DNA of 64,000 nucleotides, taken from the NCBI GenBank assembly GCA_021234155.1, contig JAJEKV010000085.1, positions 2,988,706 to 3,052,705 on the forward strand, written 5' to 3'. Below are positions 45,800 to 57,600 of this stretch, one piece after another (positions within the stretch are counted from its first letter, which is position 1; each line of letters opens with the position of its first letter). The notes beneath the pieces are model-generated. The model ran no database searches. It was not told the origin of the DNA and was given only the letters and a program-made list of their open reading frames with translations. Source of the stretch: Isoetes taiwanensis (lineage: Eukaryota > Streptophyta > Lycopodiopsida > Isoetales > Isoetaceae). A program made the position numbers and the translations under genes.

Positions 45800-46063
45800 A
45801 AATATATAGCACAATAACAAGGGGTTCCAAAGGGATTTGATATGGATGCATAAATTACCATGGACCATACCAGTAAAATAATTGAATAGGTTATTATAAC
45901 AAAAAAAAAAAAAAAGCAAAAAAAAAAGACATAGACTAAATAGAAAAAATAAGCACATTAGCTCGCTAATTGCATTAGTTAAAGTATTTTTATTAGAATA
46001 TTGAATTATTTTCGTGGAGGTTTGAGTCTACATATGTCATATTTTAAAGCCTTATGCGAACCC

Positions 46064-46157
<94 letters not shown>

Positions 46158-46365
46158 TATTTTTAGCCGTATAAAGATGAGTCCCCATATTTCATATTCC
46201 AAAACCTTAGACGAACCTATAATTCACATTTTTAAAATTATAGGCTCCCCCAAACATAAATGATTATAATCGAAACGAGAGGTGCCCAGAGGCCCCAACA
46301 TATGATATAGGTCATAAGATGAATAGATCTGATGGCTGAGATAGTCCAAGGTGCACCTTGTTTAG
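45800..46365. repeat. Dispersed copy of the tRNA-box repeat, carrying a (GATA)n run
   Basis: This diverged copy of the 25603-26750 unit keeps the same order: TAGCACAATAACAAGGGGTT, ATTGAATAGG, an A-rich run, TTAGCTCGCTAATTGCATTA (A-box-like), GAGGTTTGAGTC (decayed B box), GAGGTGCCCAGAGGCCCCAA and GGTGCACCTTG. A (GATA)~23 microsatellite at 46064-46158 is inserted at the point where other copies read GCGAACCC. Confidence 0.75.
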
Positions 46366-46529
46366 GACGCTGCTTAGTTTGACGTCTTGGTGCATAATTT
46401 GAGGATGACAATCATGGTGGAGGTAGAAAGTCCATCTGTTGCTGCAGTACTCGAACCGCGTTGTATTTTGAGCTCCAATGAAGAATGTTGCTATGTATCT
46501 AATGATGCAGTGTATCAATATGTCCCATT

Positions 46530-47612
46530 CTAGAATGGGGCTCGCATGAAAACGGCAAAAACCTCCCATAGATAGGCTTCTCATTCATCTCAGCAGATTT
46601 TCTACAATGGTGGATAGTGGGTAGCCGCACACATGCGAACTACGCACGAAGAAAAATAAAGGGAATGTCCAATTATATATAACTTGGACCCCATAAAATA
46701 CAATGCTAATAGATGTTTGATTTGTGTACCTGCCGAAAACTTATCACCGAGATTAAAAAACCTCGCCCCTTTGGGTTTCGAGGAATTTAACCCTAGTGAT
46801 AAGCCTCGACAAGGGGCTTGGACAAATGTAAGGCTGAGAAATTGCTCCAAAAAAATCCACGAATGGAGAAGTTGAAGCTGTTGGCGCTTGCCAACCTGTA
46901 CCTGCACATTGTCAACACTAGAACAAATGTAAAAAAACAAACCTCGCAAAGTGGAGGGGCTGATTACACGTGCTACGCGACAACAAAAAAAAAAAACCTC
47001 TTCAAATAGAGGGGCTGGTCACGTGTGCTAGGCGACAAATACACTAAACAATTGGGGGTTCAAGGAATAGAGAATAAGATACTGCTGAGAGAGAAGAGGA
47101 AGCGCCGATGAGACGTTGATGAAGAACCTCGCCTAATATAGCGATCTCCCAACCAGAGAGACCATGCAATGCATGCATGCGAGACATGCATGCTCGTTCC
47201 CTCTAGAATCTCGATCCAAGGGCTCGGATCAATGGGATTCTAGAATAGGGCTCGCATGAAAATGACAAAAACCTCCCGAATAAAAGAGAACTTCCTTATA
47301 AAAACGGGATCGAGGGTCAAGATCAAAGGATTATGGCCAAAGAAGAGGCAAGGCCAAGAAAAGACATGCCACAGCATGAAAGAAATGCCAAATTGGTCAA
47401 TGCAAGCAGGGAGAAGCCCCTCCCCTGCGTGCTTTCAAAGAATAAAGAATAAGGTATTGCTGAGAGAGAAGAGGAAGCGCCGATACGACGATGAAGAACC
47501 TCGCCTAATACAGCGATCTCCCAACCAGAGAAACCATGCAATGCATGCATGTGAAACATGCATGCTCGCTTCCTCTAGAATATCGATCCAAGGATTCGGA
47601 TCGATGGGATAA
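46530..47612. repeat. Nested local duplications including duplicated G-boxes and RY words
   Basis: A ~45-bp block is duplicated at 46940-46985 and 46995-47038, each with a CACGTG G-box (46967-46972; 47020-47025). A ~170-bp block is duplicated at 47067-47240 and 47440-47612, each containing GCAATGCATGCATG and ACATGCATGCTCG (RY/Sph words, CATGCATG). TTCTAGAATRGGGCTCGCAT also occurs at 46532 and 47240. Short frames within have no domain. Confidence 0.75.
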
Positions 47613-49084
47613 TAATAAGGGGTTCCTTTTGTATTTCTGTACAATTTTTAATATGGTTTTGCTATGATTTGGAGGTGTATTTGAATGCATATACTAATGC
47701 GTATATCTAGATTGCACATATATTCATGTGTTTTAATGTCACATTCTCTATGGTTTGGCCCATCTTTATATATATATATTATTTTTTTACTTTTTGCTAA
47801 ATTATTTTTAGCTTTTCCTGTTCACCCCTTATATTTAGGGTTTTTTCAAACGGCTGCTTCTGCATGATTTTGCAGTAGAAATTTGATAATAGCTTGTCCG
47901 AATGAGGGATTTGTAGAGCTTCTATGGTCTTCTTTGAGAAGAGTGGATTTTTTGTTTAGCAGGCCGGATTCCTGGATACCTAGATGCGCCTTTTCTCGAG
48001 TTGTTTGCCACAGGCAGAGCATATGCCCAGGAAATCACCTATTCAAACAGTTACACAGTGAACATGGTCTTCCGACTTGTGAAAATATTGGCATGATAAA
48101 GCTACGAATGGCCTCATGTTGCTGCTTATGAAAGAGAGTTTTAGGCATATGTTGCATGCTATGATCATGAGATGAAACAAACAAAAGCTACAATGAACCT
48201 TCTCTATTTGGAGCTCCTAGCCCTTCTAGCTTTACCAAGCAAGAAGTTTCCACCGCATCTGCAAACCCACTTTCTAGCTTTAACAATAAGCTCAATAAAC
48301 CCTCTAGCTCTATCAAGCAAGCGGGTCCACCGCATCATCCTTTGGCTCTATTATCTCCAGCTAATTTCTAATATGTATTTTTCTGATCCACAATGGCAGA
48401 CGAACTGCCAAAGAAAGAGCAGCATCGTGATTTGAGTTATACTTCATGTTTTGTGAATTTTGGAGCCTTATAAGATGAATGGAATGATGACAGTTCAAGC
48501 AACTATTTCGTGTAATAATGGTTTTGGCATTATCTTCTGCAATTGAAGAAAGGGGCAACGCTTACATAAGATTTCATATGGCTTTGGCAAGTATGAATAT
48601 GCCAAGACCATAATTTAATGACATCAGGATGTTGGGTTTGGGATTTGCATGGTTTGGGTTTTTTTTTTTTAATGGTTATTTGTTGGAAGTTTGTTATGGC
48701 TCATGATGTTTTTGCAGGAAAGAAGTGGCCACTGGCCACGTGGAGGCGATGGCCTGATCATGGCGATGGAGCAACATGCCTGTTATGTGCCATAGTTGAG
48801 TAGAAGTTGATCATGTCATTGGCTTTGGCTGCATGTATGAGGGTTTGGAGGATCCGGCACACATAAGGAGCATAGCAAGTTTTGGCATTCGTCAGACATA
48901 AGGAGTGTAGCATTGAATGAGTAGGGTCACGGCTGAAGGTGAGGACACGCAAAAAAAACCCGATTCATGGACAGCTTGATCAGAATCTGTGTTTTTTCTA
49001 CCATAGTATTAAGTTTTGTTGTTGTTGTTGCAAATGATGATTTTAGGAAGATTTTCTTGTGAACAAGATAAAAAAAAGTGATTG
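47613..49084. other. No gene recognised
   Basis: Between 48170 and 48340, TCTAGCTTTA(C/T)CAAGCAAG-type words recur three times. A T10 run lies near 48660. Short frames on both strands lack motifs. Confidence 0.4.
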
Positions 49085-49226
49085 CTTTTCATGACAAGGC
49101 ATTGGTACTGCCGTCTCATGGCAGGGGGTTCAAATCCTCAATAGTTTTGCTGAATCTACCTGAGATTAAATGTGGGTAACTACATTGCTATATGTTTTTC
49201 ATCTTATCTTATCTTATCTTATCTTA
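49085..49226 (+). mobile_element. tRNA-derived SINE-like element with (ATCTT)5 tail
   Basis: CTGCCGTCTCATGGCAG (about 49108-49124) folds as a 5-bp stem with a 7-base loop, like a tRNA anticodon arm. GGGTTCAAATCC right after it is a perfect Pol III B box and T arm. The D-arm side is degraded. About 60 bp later it ends TTTTTC(ATCTT)5 at 49201-49226. The tail resembles that of the LINE derivative at 52517 (TTCATCTTATCTTATC on its own strand). It is not an intact tRNA gene, because no acceptor stem can be drawn. Confidence 0.6.
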
Positions 49227-50959
49227 ACAACCCAATGAAGGGGAGACTTACTGTTCCAATATGTTGCGTTAACAACCATCTAGTAAAATTTCCAATTCCA
49301 GGTTATCAATGCACTTATCCAGAACACATGACTGTATTTTTGTTCGAAGTCCAGAGCAAAGGGTGTGCATTTGTGACAGTAAAGTGATACCTTGCTGTGA
49401 GATATAGCAGGGGTTCCAAATCCTTAGGCTGCAAAGCATCTTGATGGTATGTATTTGTGCCTATTGTTTGTACTGTTTTTGCAATTCTGTTGCTGTGGTA
49501 GATCCGTATACTATGCTTTTATTGTATGTATTGTATAGTGTATATTGACTTCTATGGTTTGAAACCCATATGCTAAAGTGGAAAATGGGGTTTGACCCCA
49601 TCTTGATTTTTGTTCAATGGTTGGGATCGTTGGAGAGGGAATATGACGTGGCATATTCCATTCATCAACGATCCAGAATTAGCGATGATACAGAATTAGT
49701 GATTATATTCTCTGTAGGATAGAAGGCTACGGAAATTGGCATCAGAGGCACTTGCGTTGCCTGTCAAATATGACCCACCGTACTTTGAAGAGCATATTTT
49801 ATGTAATTTGAGTGGCTAGAATTCATCCATGGATCTAAATTTGTTGCATAGAGCAACACTGTCAGCAGCAGAGTTGAAGTATGTTGTACGTAGATCTGGA
49901 TATAGTCCTGCACCAAGTGTATAAGTTCATAGATGTGTTCTTTCATTGACTTTTTGATTGGGCAACACATCCATTTCAAATAAAAGATGGGTAAGTCCGT
50001 GTTCCGAGAGACAAAAGGCTACAGAAGATTGTTGCCAATAAGGTGCCTGCAATTGAAAAGACATCATGGAGAGAGATAATGCGCTCCACTGTTTTTATAC
50101 TTATTCAAAGCATTATCACTGCCAAAATACCACTGCCCTAAAAAATGTTCAAGGCTTTACTTCAAAAGACTACATAATAGATACTAGGAAGCTTTATACA
50201 TCTCACTTTGCTTTTTTATTTGCTAGGGTTACACCAAAAATTGCTTTAAAATGTTTCATCTAATATTTTTCCTTTTTCTGGAAGTGTGGCATTCATCTCA
50301 AGGGGTTAGGGTTCCAAGTGTCTCATCTGACAACGGTCTTGTTGCTCTTTGGAATTGTGGCATTTTTCCTAGAGGTATTATATGCAGATCTAAGGACGTC
50401 CGACATTCAAAAGACTTCACATGAGGTGCAAACCTAAGTATGCTATTTTTTTTGTACCAGTGGACATGCCTAGGTTCAATTCCAATGGGGCACTGTTTCA
50501 ATAAGCCCAATGTTCACTCGAGACTATATGGTAACAAGGATGTCGTGTTCCCTGGGGCTAAACATCCATCATCTTATTGGTGTATCAATTCTTAAATAAA
50601 CATATGAACAAAATGTTGTGAAGAATATCATTATGTATGTTGTGTACTTTGTTTAACCTTGTCTACACCATCCTCACGACCCTGAACATGCCATTTTTTT
50701 TTAACTAAAACGAACCCTTACATCTAATAGTTTTAACTTAATCCCCCCTAAGACCCCTTTATGTTTGGGTGTATTTCACACGAGACGTGATGTAGGGCAG
50801 CGAGAACACATTTTGTACCCCCTTAAACTTTATAATACATGTATGAAATCAACATCAGCTAGTACATTGCATTTAAACCTTATAGTATTTCACACATCTC
50901 ATTATAATATATATCCAAATTTGTGAAAGCAAACCCCACAAATGAAGATCGCTATCAAT
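49227..50959. other. No gene recognised
   Basis: AT-rich with many short frames, none longer than about 70 codons and none with a motif. No long repeat noticed. Confidence 0.4.
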
Positions 50960-51385
50960 GGTCTAAATCATCATTCCTGAGACTATAGACCATATCCCTA
51001 AAACAATTGAATGGATTATTATTAAAAAAATACAAATACAAATTCAATAACAAAAATAAGCGCGTAGCTTGCTGGTTGCATTGGTTAAAGCATTTTTATT
51101 AAGATATTGAATTATTTTGGTAGAGGTTCGAGTCTTTGTATTTTATATTCTAAAACCTTAGGTGAACCCATATAGAGATGAGTTCCCATATTTCATAGAT
51201 GAGCCCATATAGAATTGAATTAAATTGAGTCGCCCTATTTTATATTCTAAAAACCTTAAGCGAACCTGTATTTCATATTTCAAAATCATAGGTGCCCCCA
51301 ATCATGAAATGACCATAACGAAAACAAGAGGCGCTCAAAGGCTCCAACATACGATTTGGGCCATAAGATCAGTACATGTAGAGTG
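50960..51385. repeat. Dispersed copy of the tRNA-box repeat
   Basis: This shares ATTCCTGAGACTATAGACCA, CCCTAAAACAATTGAATGG, GTAGCTTGCTGGTTGCATTG (A-box-like), GTAGAGGTTCGAGTC (B-box-like), a TTTCATATTTCAAAATCATA block and ACATACGATTTGGG with the units at 25603-26750. The leftmost ~60 bp and rightmost part of the unit are missing. Confidence 0.75.
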
Positions 51386-52516
51386 CACGATATATTTATC
51401 ACATTTAATAGCATATTATCTATGGGTTTGTAATGGTTTGCATTGATATTTTTTGCTTCACAAATCTAATCACTTCTCAAATTCCAAAAATGGCATGTAA
51501 GGATCGAGGCGCTTCATTTTACGGTTGATGTTAGGGTTCTTGAAGGAAAGGGAGCTTCTCAGGCATGCAGTTTTAAAGAGGACAGAGATGCGATTCACAA
51601 AGGTTTGTACAGAATGTAGATAAATCCAAATTCTGGTGCCATAGCTCTGGCAACTTTGCATCTACCACTGGAACGAATAGGTGATTGAAAAAATCCATTT
51701 TGTTGGAAAATGGTTTCGTAGCCATGAATCCGCTCAGAGAGGAGGGGAGGGGAGGAGGCAACACTAGTAGCAGAGGTACATTTCTATAAGTTTGATCCAT
51801 GGAAGCTTCCGGCATATGCGTAAAGGAAGTGGTCATTTTTTCAGCCAGAGGAATAGAAAATATCCAAATGGAGCCAGACTCAACAGAGCTGCAATTTTGA
51901 GCTCTCTGAAATTACTTCTTTCCACGGTAACTTGTTACCATGTATTTTTTGGTTTCTACTTGTGATTCTATGCGATATTTATTAGAAATTATGGCCCTTA
52001 AATAGCACCAGGCGATTTGCTTGGGCTACTGATAAGTCAATCATAGAATCTTTGTTTTAACCTTCTGCTCATCTCCATGTTCACAAGATGATAACAAATT
52101 TGCTTGTAGGTGGATTCTCTAGTTATGGAGTCAAGCAAGGGCCACTAATTTTAGTTGAGTTGCATTTCTTCTCATCCGTTTTATCCATAATTCGAAGGGT
52201 AATCATAAAGGTTTATAAATAATGGATGGCACTTTTATAAACATTTTCAGACTCGGTGCTTCAATTGATGCACTGAACTGACAAGCAGTGACACAAAGTG
52301 TGGCCTTGGCTTCATGCATAAATGTACCCAACTTGATATTGCCAAACCTTTTCAAGGTTTCAGCAGTAATGAGATATATCAACAAAGTTAGCTAAGGATG
52401 TGTTATGTCAATTGTAGAATAATCTCACATGGTAATGTTGGACACTATTTGTTTATCAATTTCTCAAACAGAAACTTGGGTAAACTTTTTTTTCTTCATG
52501 CTGGCCTAAATTTTAT
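51386..52516. other. No gene recognised
   Basis: Short minus-strand frames (51836-51573, 51661-51470) overlap each other and have no domain. No repeats of note. Confidence 0.4.
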
Positions 52517-53738
52517 GAAAGATAAGATAAGATGAATTTTTACGTCCACGGGAACCCAACGGGTTATGGGACCAAATACAATAACCAAATATTAAAAGGC
52601 TACCAAGAATAAGAGAAGATAATGCTAATGCTAGTGGTAAATTTATGCTTCTAAAATTATCTAGACATAGCCAGTCCAAGGATTGGAAGGCCATTGATCT
52701 AGAATAATTGCTGCGCCTCCCCTGTACACTGCCCATTTCTTTTCCAGGCGGGCTGCCCTCACCTTGCAGAGCTCCTCCTTACGGTTACACAATTGAAGAG
52801 GGGAGAGGTCCTCCTGTACTGAGAAACTAGTCCCTCTGAGATGGTTTCCATGCTGAAGAACATGTAAGCGGCTAAGAGTGTCTTGAAACCGAATCAAAAG
52901 ATGGCGAGGACGATCAGGTCTTGCCGCTCCCACCCTAATAGCGGAGACAACTCCACCAGCCTTCACATGCATGACATCAGTGAAAAAATGCAAAGCAGCA
53001 TCCATATCAGAAAGGGCATCATCTTCTGCCTCTGCAACCCCTATAATACATGAAGTTCGGGGCTCGAAGAATGGAAGATACTGAGGTAGCCTGCTCCTGT
53101 CTACTAGCGCGGCACTGCGACTCCTGGTCCCCTTGGGATTGTGGAGATGTCTGTACGCCCACCTCAACATGTTCCCTTTCCAATGTCTGCACTTCTGCTT
53201 CAACACAATGTTTCTTTTGTGGCTGTAATTCTGTATCTAGTGTCTTTTGTGGCTGTAATTCTGTATCTAGTGTCTGTACTGAGGCATCACTTGTGTACAC
53301 ATACTGGGCTTTAGGGTCTGGAACGAAGGCATGTATTAACTGTAATAAGTGTGTCCATCTCTCAATAGACACGATCATAGATGTGGCCGTCATTCCTCCC
53401 TCAGAATGAATGAGTCGTACCTGGTCACGAAGTGTAGGCGGCAAACACTGAACTTGCAGGTCTAGAGCACTTTGGAGATCCTCCCGATCTTGGAAGGTAA
53501 ATGTACCAGGCCTGCTTGTGCCGATATGAAGAGGCCGCTGGGGACCAAAAAGATAAGATGGCAAATCCATTATTACACTGGAATTAGCTTGCCCTTGACC
53601 ATGGAGCTGTATGCTAGACCGAGCACTTGTGGGACGGGGGACCTCCTGTGCAAACAATGATTCTTGAGTAGGAGGCTTTTTCTTTTCCCTGGCCATCCTT
53701 ACACCAAATCTCTCCTTATTACTGGCCCTCTCTGTCAT
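52517..53738 (-). mobile_element. ORF1-only LINE derivative, copy C (fullest copy)
   Basis: On the minus strand: an ORF1 from 53738 to 52661 with one frame change, about 85 bp of 3' UTR, the conserved terminus GGTCCCATA, hairpin AACCCGTTGGGTT (52553-52565), GTGGACG, TAAAA, and the tail (ATCTT)3 (52517-52536). No endonuclease or RT lies between ORF1 and the 3' end. The copy at 18743-19290 has the same ORF1-to-terminus junction, so the missing ORF2 is likely a property of the family and not an accident of one copy. Confidence 0.7.
52661..53738 (-). pseudogene. L1-type ORF1 protein with one frameshift
   Basis: The N-terminal ~230 codons (53738-53040) are basic at first (MTERASNKERFGVRMAREKK), then hold a Gln/Thr-rich region with a repeated VQT word and a duplicated TLDTELQPQK decapeptide. 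After a frame change near 53060 the rest reads PFFEPRTSCIIGVAEAEDDA, an RRM-like block (DRPRHLLIRFQDTLSRLHVL, GTSFSVQEDLSPLQLCNRKE) and the C-terminal WAVYRGGAAIILDQWPSNPW, then TAG. The last ~110 residues follow the L1 ORF1 (Transposase_22) pattern of an RNA chaperone. One frameshift means this copy is probably dead unless the shift is a sequencing error. Confidence 0.65.
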
Positions 53739-54065
53739 GGTGAAGCTCTCTAAATGAAATCAAAGCGGCTATATACAAAATTTAAATCAAAGCAGAAGCC
53801 TCAATCTAAAAGATCTGAAACACAATATCCAATACTGCAAACCCTACCAAAGCCGGCCGGAACAGGACTGTTTTGACATAGAAAACGTAACCAAAGATGG
53901 GCATACCATACACCATCGGAACGATCCTGGAAAGAGCTTTCCAACGCAATAAGCCTCACCTGAAACGGAGTCCTGGATCAAAAGTTATGCTAGAAACTGT
54001 GTTGCCGGCGAAAAGCTGCACTACATGGCGCCTACACTACATGGCGCCTACACTACATGAGGCGC
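53739..54065. other. Leader of the ORF1-only element and short tandem CTACACTACATGGCGC words
   Basis: On the minus strand this would be the 5' UTR of the ORF1-only element. At its far end (about 54018-54062) CTACACTACATGGCGC is repeated about three times. No coding signature. Confidence 0.45.
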
Positions 54066-54244
54066 CACTTCCAACCAATAGGTATAACGCTTGCAACATC
54101 TCTATAATTCTCTTAGAATTCAAGCAACATTACCCCGACAGATATCGTAAATGCTCTAGAAATTCACTTCCAACCAATAGGTATAACGCTTGCAACATCT
54201 CTATAATTCTCTTAGAATTCAAGCAACATTACCCCGACAGATAG
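54066..54244. repeat. 99-bp tandem duplication (1.8 copies)
   Basis: 54066-54164 is followed directly by an identical 80-bp partial copy at 54165-54244 (CACTTCCAACCAATAGGTAT ... CCGACAGATA). It lies exactly between the ORF1-only element and the plus-strand LINE remnant. Confidence 0.9.
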
Positions 54245-55140
54245 CACTGCCACTAGTAATCACAGAGACAGAGGTCTTTCAGGGGTTGCAGCTTCTCGCT
54301 AACGACAAGGCGACAAACTCGGATGGCATGCAGGCAGAATTGCTCAAATAGGCAGCGTCAAGGATAATGGACATCCAAACTGCTTTGTTCAATAAGGCAT
54401 TACAGAATGGATTTCCCCACTGGCAAGGTAAGTCCCATCTATAAGGCAGGTGATCTACATAGCCCAGCCAATTACCGCACGCTCATGGTCAGTTTGCTCT
54501 TAAATTATTGATCGGCTTTCTTGAGCAACTATTGACAACATGGGCAGAAGTGCAAGCCCTTACACAGGTAGGATTCAGACCTCGACACTCCACTATCGAT
54601 TATATTACACTATGGCCCTTGGTTGAGGAAAGCAGGAATCGTCGACATGACGTGTACTATGGCTTCACCAACTTTGTAAAGGCTTTTGGTTGAGACAGTT
54701 GGGGCCCCTATAAATTTGCCAAATGCGGGATAAGATATGCTCAGGCTGATTAACATGACAACCTGTCAACAATAGTATTGTGGTCCGCCAATGATGTCCG
54801 TTCTCTCCAACATTGTTTGGCCTCTATATTGATCAACCAACAGGGTGGCTTGCTGAACAAGAGGTGACGGAGCTTAGTTTGTGCACCAGATTATTAGGCG
54901 GCTCATATATGCCTATGATGTGGACCTCTTAGCCTACATCTTGGATGATAGTGAATCTGCATGTCCTGGATACTTTGTGCCAGACCACTAGAATGGGGGT
55001 TAATCTAGCCAAGACTAAGGTACTGCTCATCACAACTTCACGTCAGCCAAGACTTCCCTCCCTCACTTATTAGGGGCAAAATGTGCAAGTAGCACCCATC
55101 TACAAGTACTTCGGTGTAGAATTTCCTGTAACAGGCCTGC
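54245..55140 (+). pseudogene. LINE ORF2 reverse transcriptase remnant
   Basis: Broken plus-strand frames show RT motifs in order: a GLQLLANDKATNSDGMQAEL block (KA..DGM.AELLK), FNKALQNGFPHW, a YKAGD-NYR-like block, TQVGFRPRHSTIDYITLW (about 54560-54620), VYYGFTNFVKAFG (palm A; the Asp of FVDF.KAFD has become Asn), LIYAYDVDLLA (catalytic YADD changed to YAYD, about 54905), VNLAKTKVLLITTSRQ and APIYKYFGVEF. Stops and frameshifts are frequent. The first block is closely similar to the minus-strand LINE at 59926-61208, so both belong to one family. Confidence 0.8.
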
Positions 55141-57533
55141 TGAGTTAACCCTCTAGGTAACATAAAATCCCATCTAACCTTGCATAAGTCAATGACAAAT
55201 TGGTATGCATGTATTGAATAATGCAATGCTACTGAAGAAATCTTGGTAAAGAATTAAATCAGATGTACATACATATTTGAAACATAATTGAATAGCACTC
55301 TTGTGGCATATACAAGATAATGATATGCAGTTTAATATCCACAAGCTTCATAAATGACAAGACCTTTCTAAAGGCATATTCCCCATAAGTTAAGACTGCA
55401 CTCAGTTGTGCCCTTCAATTGCCCTGCTACATTCTGCTACTTCTAAAACTGCTTGCACCATGAACAAGTTTGAGTCATTTAGAAAATGCTGGCATTATCA
55501 ACAAGAAACATGCACGGTACCAATCACAAGAATAATTCTTATACTTATATGCCTCACCTAAGGATCCCTCTATGCAGTATTAGCACATAACATGAACAAT
55601 GATAATAAGAAGCAGAACACCATCACACCATCCAAATAAGTTGTAAATGCACATGTTATGACCTTACAATAACCAAGAGGTAACCATGAGACCATGAGAA
55701 TACATGAAATAACCATGAGATATCCATAAGCATGCAGTGCCTACTCCGGTTCTATAAAGGCTACATGTGCTGATCAGGCCCTGCAGCAAATATGGGCCTC
55801 ATGGGTGCACAATCTCCTAGCATGCGTCCAGCGCTAGGGGACCACTTCCAAGCCATGTAGCGTGAAGAAGCACCCTCGCTGGGGTGACAATGCCAGATGT
55901 CAAGAACAAGAAACAACTGCGAGTCCAAACCACCACAAATGGACTCCATCCCCCGAGAATATGCACTCATATATCAGCCAAGAATTAGCACATGCCCCAC
56001 ATGCCAGAGTTTAAACCATATTTATCATCGTATGATCCACGAATCAAGAGTCATAATTCACATGCATTTCCTGTGCATTTACCGAGAACAATGCTAACAC
56101 TTGCAATGATATCATGGAGAACAAATCACGTTCATACTCTACCACATTATCATGTCAAATATTAAACAAGTACATGCTAACGTAATGCGACCTTGACACA
56201 TAACCATGGTATCCAGCATTTAGCATGTCTAGATACATTATATAAGAACACGTAGAAGGTCTAACATTTTTCTCTCTATAGGAAAAGCTTATTCTAGGAT
56301 GGCATAATATCCTATTCCTAAGCAATCATGACATTCCTACAATTTACATTAATATAAGGTACAAGGATCATCTAGCAACCACAATATGCTTCCACCAGCA
56401 TGCTTCTCTAGAGTCACTCCCTCCATAAGGAGTGAGCATTTTAACGAGTACTCATGTGCAATTCAGTATGTTAGCTTATTTTTTCTTACTAATAAATTAA
56501 TTTCATAGCTTAGCATTTTATTTGGCCAGTCCATGTCATTACCATATTCTAGAAGTCCCCATAATCTTCTCTAGGCTGCTTTGGCATACATCCTCTTACT
56601 ATCCAACCGAGATATTAACGTGTCTCACATTACCTCCACAGTTGTTTCTTAGCAGTGCAATTCCATATCATAGTCTATTTTAGCATCTTAGCTTCAATTT
56701 AATCACCAAAGGTACATATACATCTTTGTTTATCTTCTAAATTAGCTTCTATGGAGCCAGTGGCGCCTTTCATGCCCTTGCTAGAACCTCCATGCAGCCC
56801 CCATAAGCTACATGATCTCTAAGGCTCCAATTCAGTTCTGGCTTCTCCCAAGAAGAACAATCTCTATATTGTTGTTGCTAGGATCCAATTTACTCCATAC
56901 AAGGTCACAAGGCCCCCAATAAAGAATCATTACTAGTTTTTCACAACAGTTTTTACATCAAACCACTAAAATAAAGTGATATTACTAAGTGGGTAATCGC
57001 TACTAGTTCAATAATGTAGTTTTTACTTGTGATTTATTGTTCAAGTTTGTTATCATAGTTCACTTTCATGGTTCTTTATGATAGTTTGTTTGTTTGATTT
57101 ATGATAGCGCTTTCTTATGCATTTTAAGTATGTGGAATAGTTAATGTTATAGACCATAAACCACTAGGGATTTGCTTTTAATTGTTTGTCCAATCTAAAG
57201 TGATTTACATATGAGATTATCTATATTTTTACTGAGGAATCAATGTCCTTCGATACAACATGTCACTTTAAAATATGACTAAATGTGAATAGTTTGCCAT
57301 CATGATAGTAAATGTTTGACTGTTGGTATCGAGACAAAGAAATAGTGCGTTGGAATATTAGTAAATTTAATTAAACTTATTACAAAGATCATTGCCACTA
57401 TGAATAAATAACTATTATGTGTTTCTCCATCACATAATTAATGTTTTGCTATCTTAAATCGTTAATGGTTTCTATAACAAATTAATAAAGGTTCGTTGAA
57501 TATCCCATTGTTATTTTGAAGTAAGAAGACACG
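55141..57533. other. Gene-poor interval
   Basis: AT-rich DNA with ACCATGAGA(T/C) words repeated near 55685-55725. Short frames on both strands (55970-55761, 55897-56097) have no motif. No transposon end was found. Confidence 0.45.
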
Positions 57534-57600
57534 AATATGTAGCAAAACAATAGGGGGTTCGAGGGGGATTTGAAATTGATGTAAAAAATAACAATTCCTA
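57534..57600. repeat. Fragment of the tRNA-box repeat, left end only
   Basis: AATATGTAGCAAAACAATAG to ACAATTCCT matches the first ~66 bp of the units at 25603 and 26042, including the same outer boundary. It joins directly to the end of a LINE coding fragment at 57600. Confidence 0.75.

Noticed and set aside
46064-46158. Repeated Ser-Ile-Tyr-Leu protein frame
   Set aside because: It is a translation of the (GATA)n microsatellite, not a gene.
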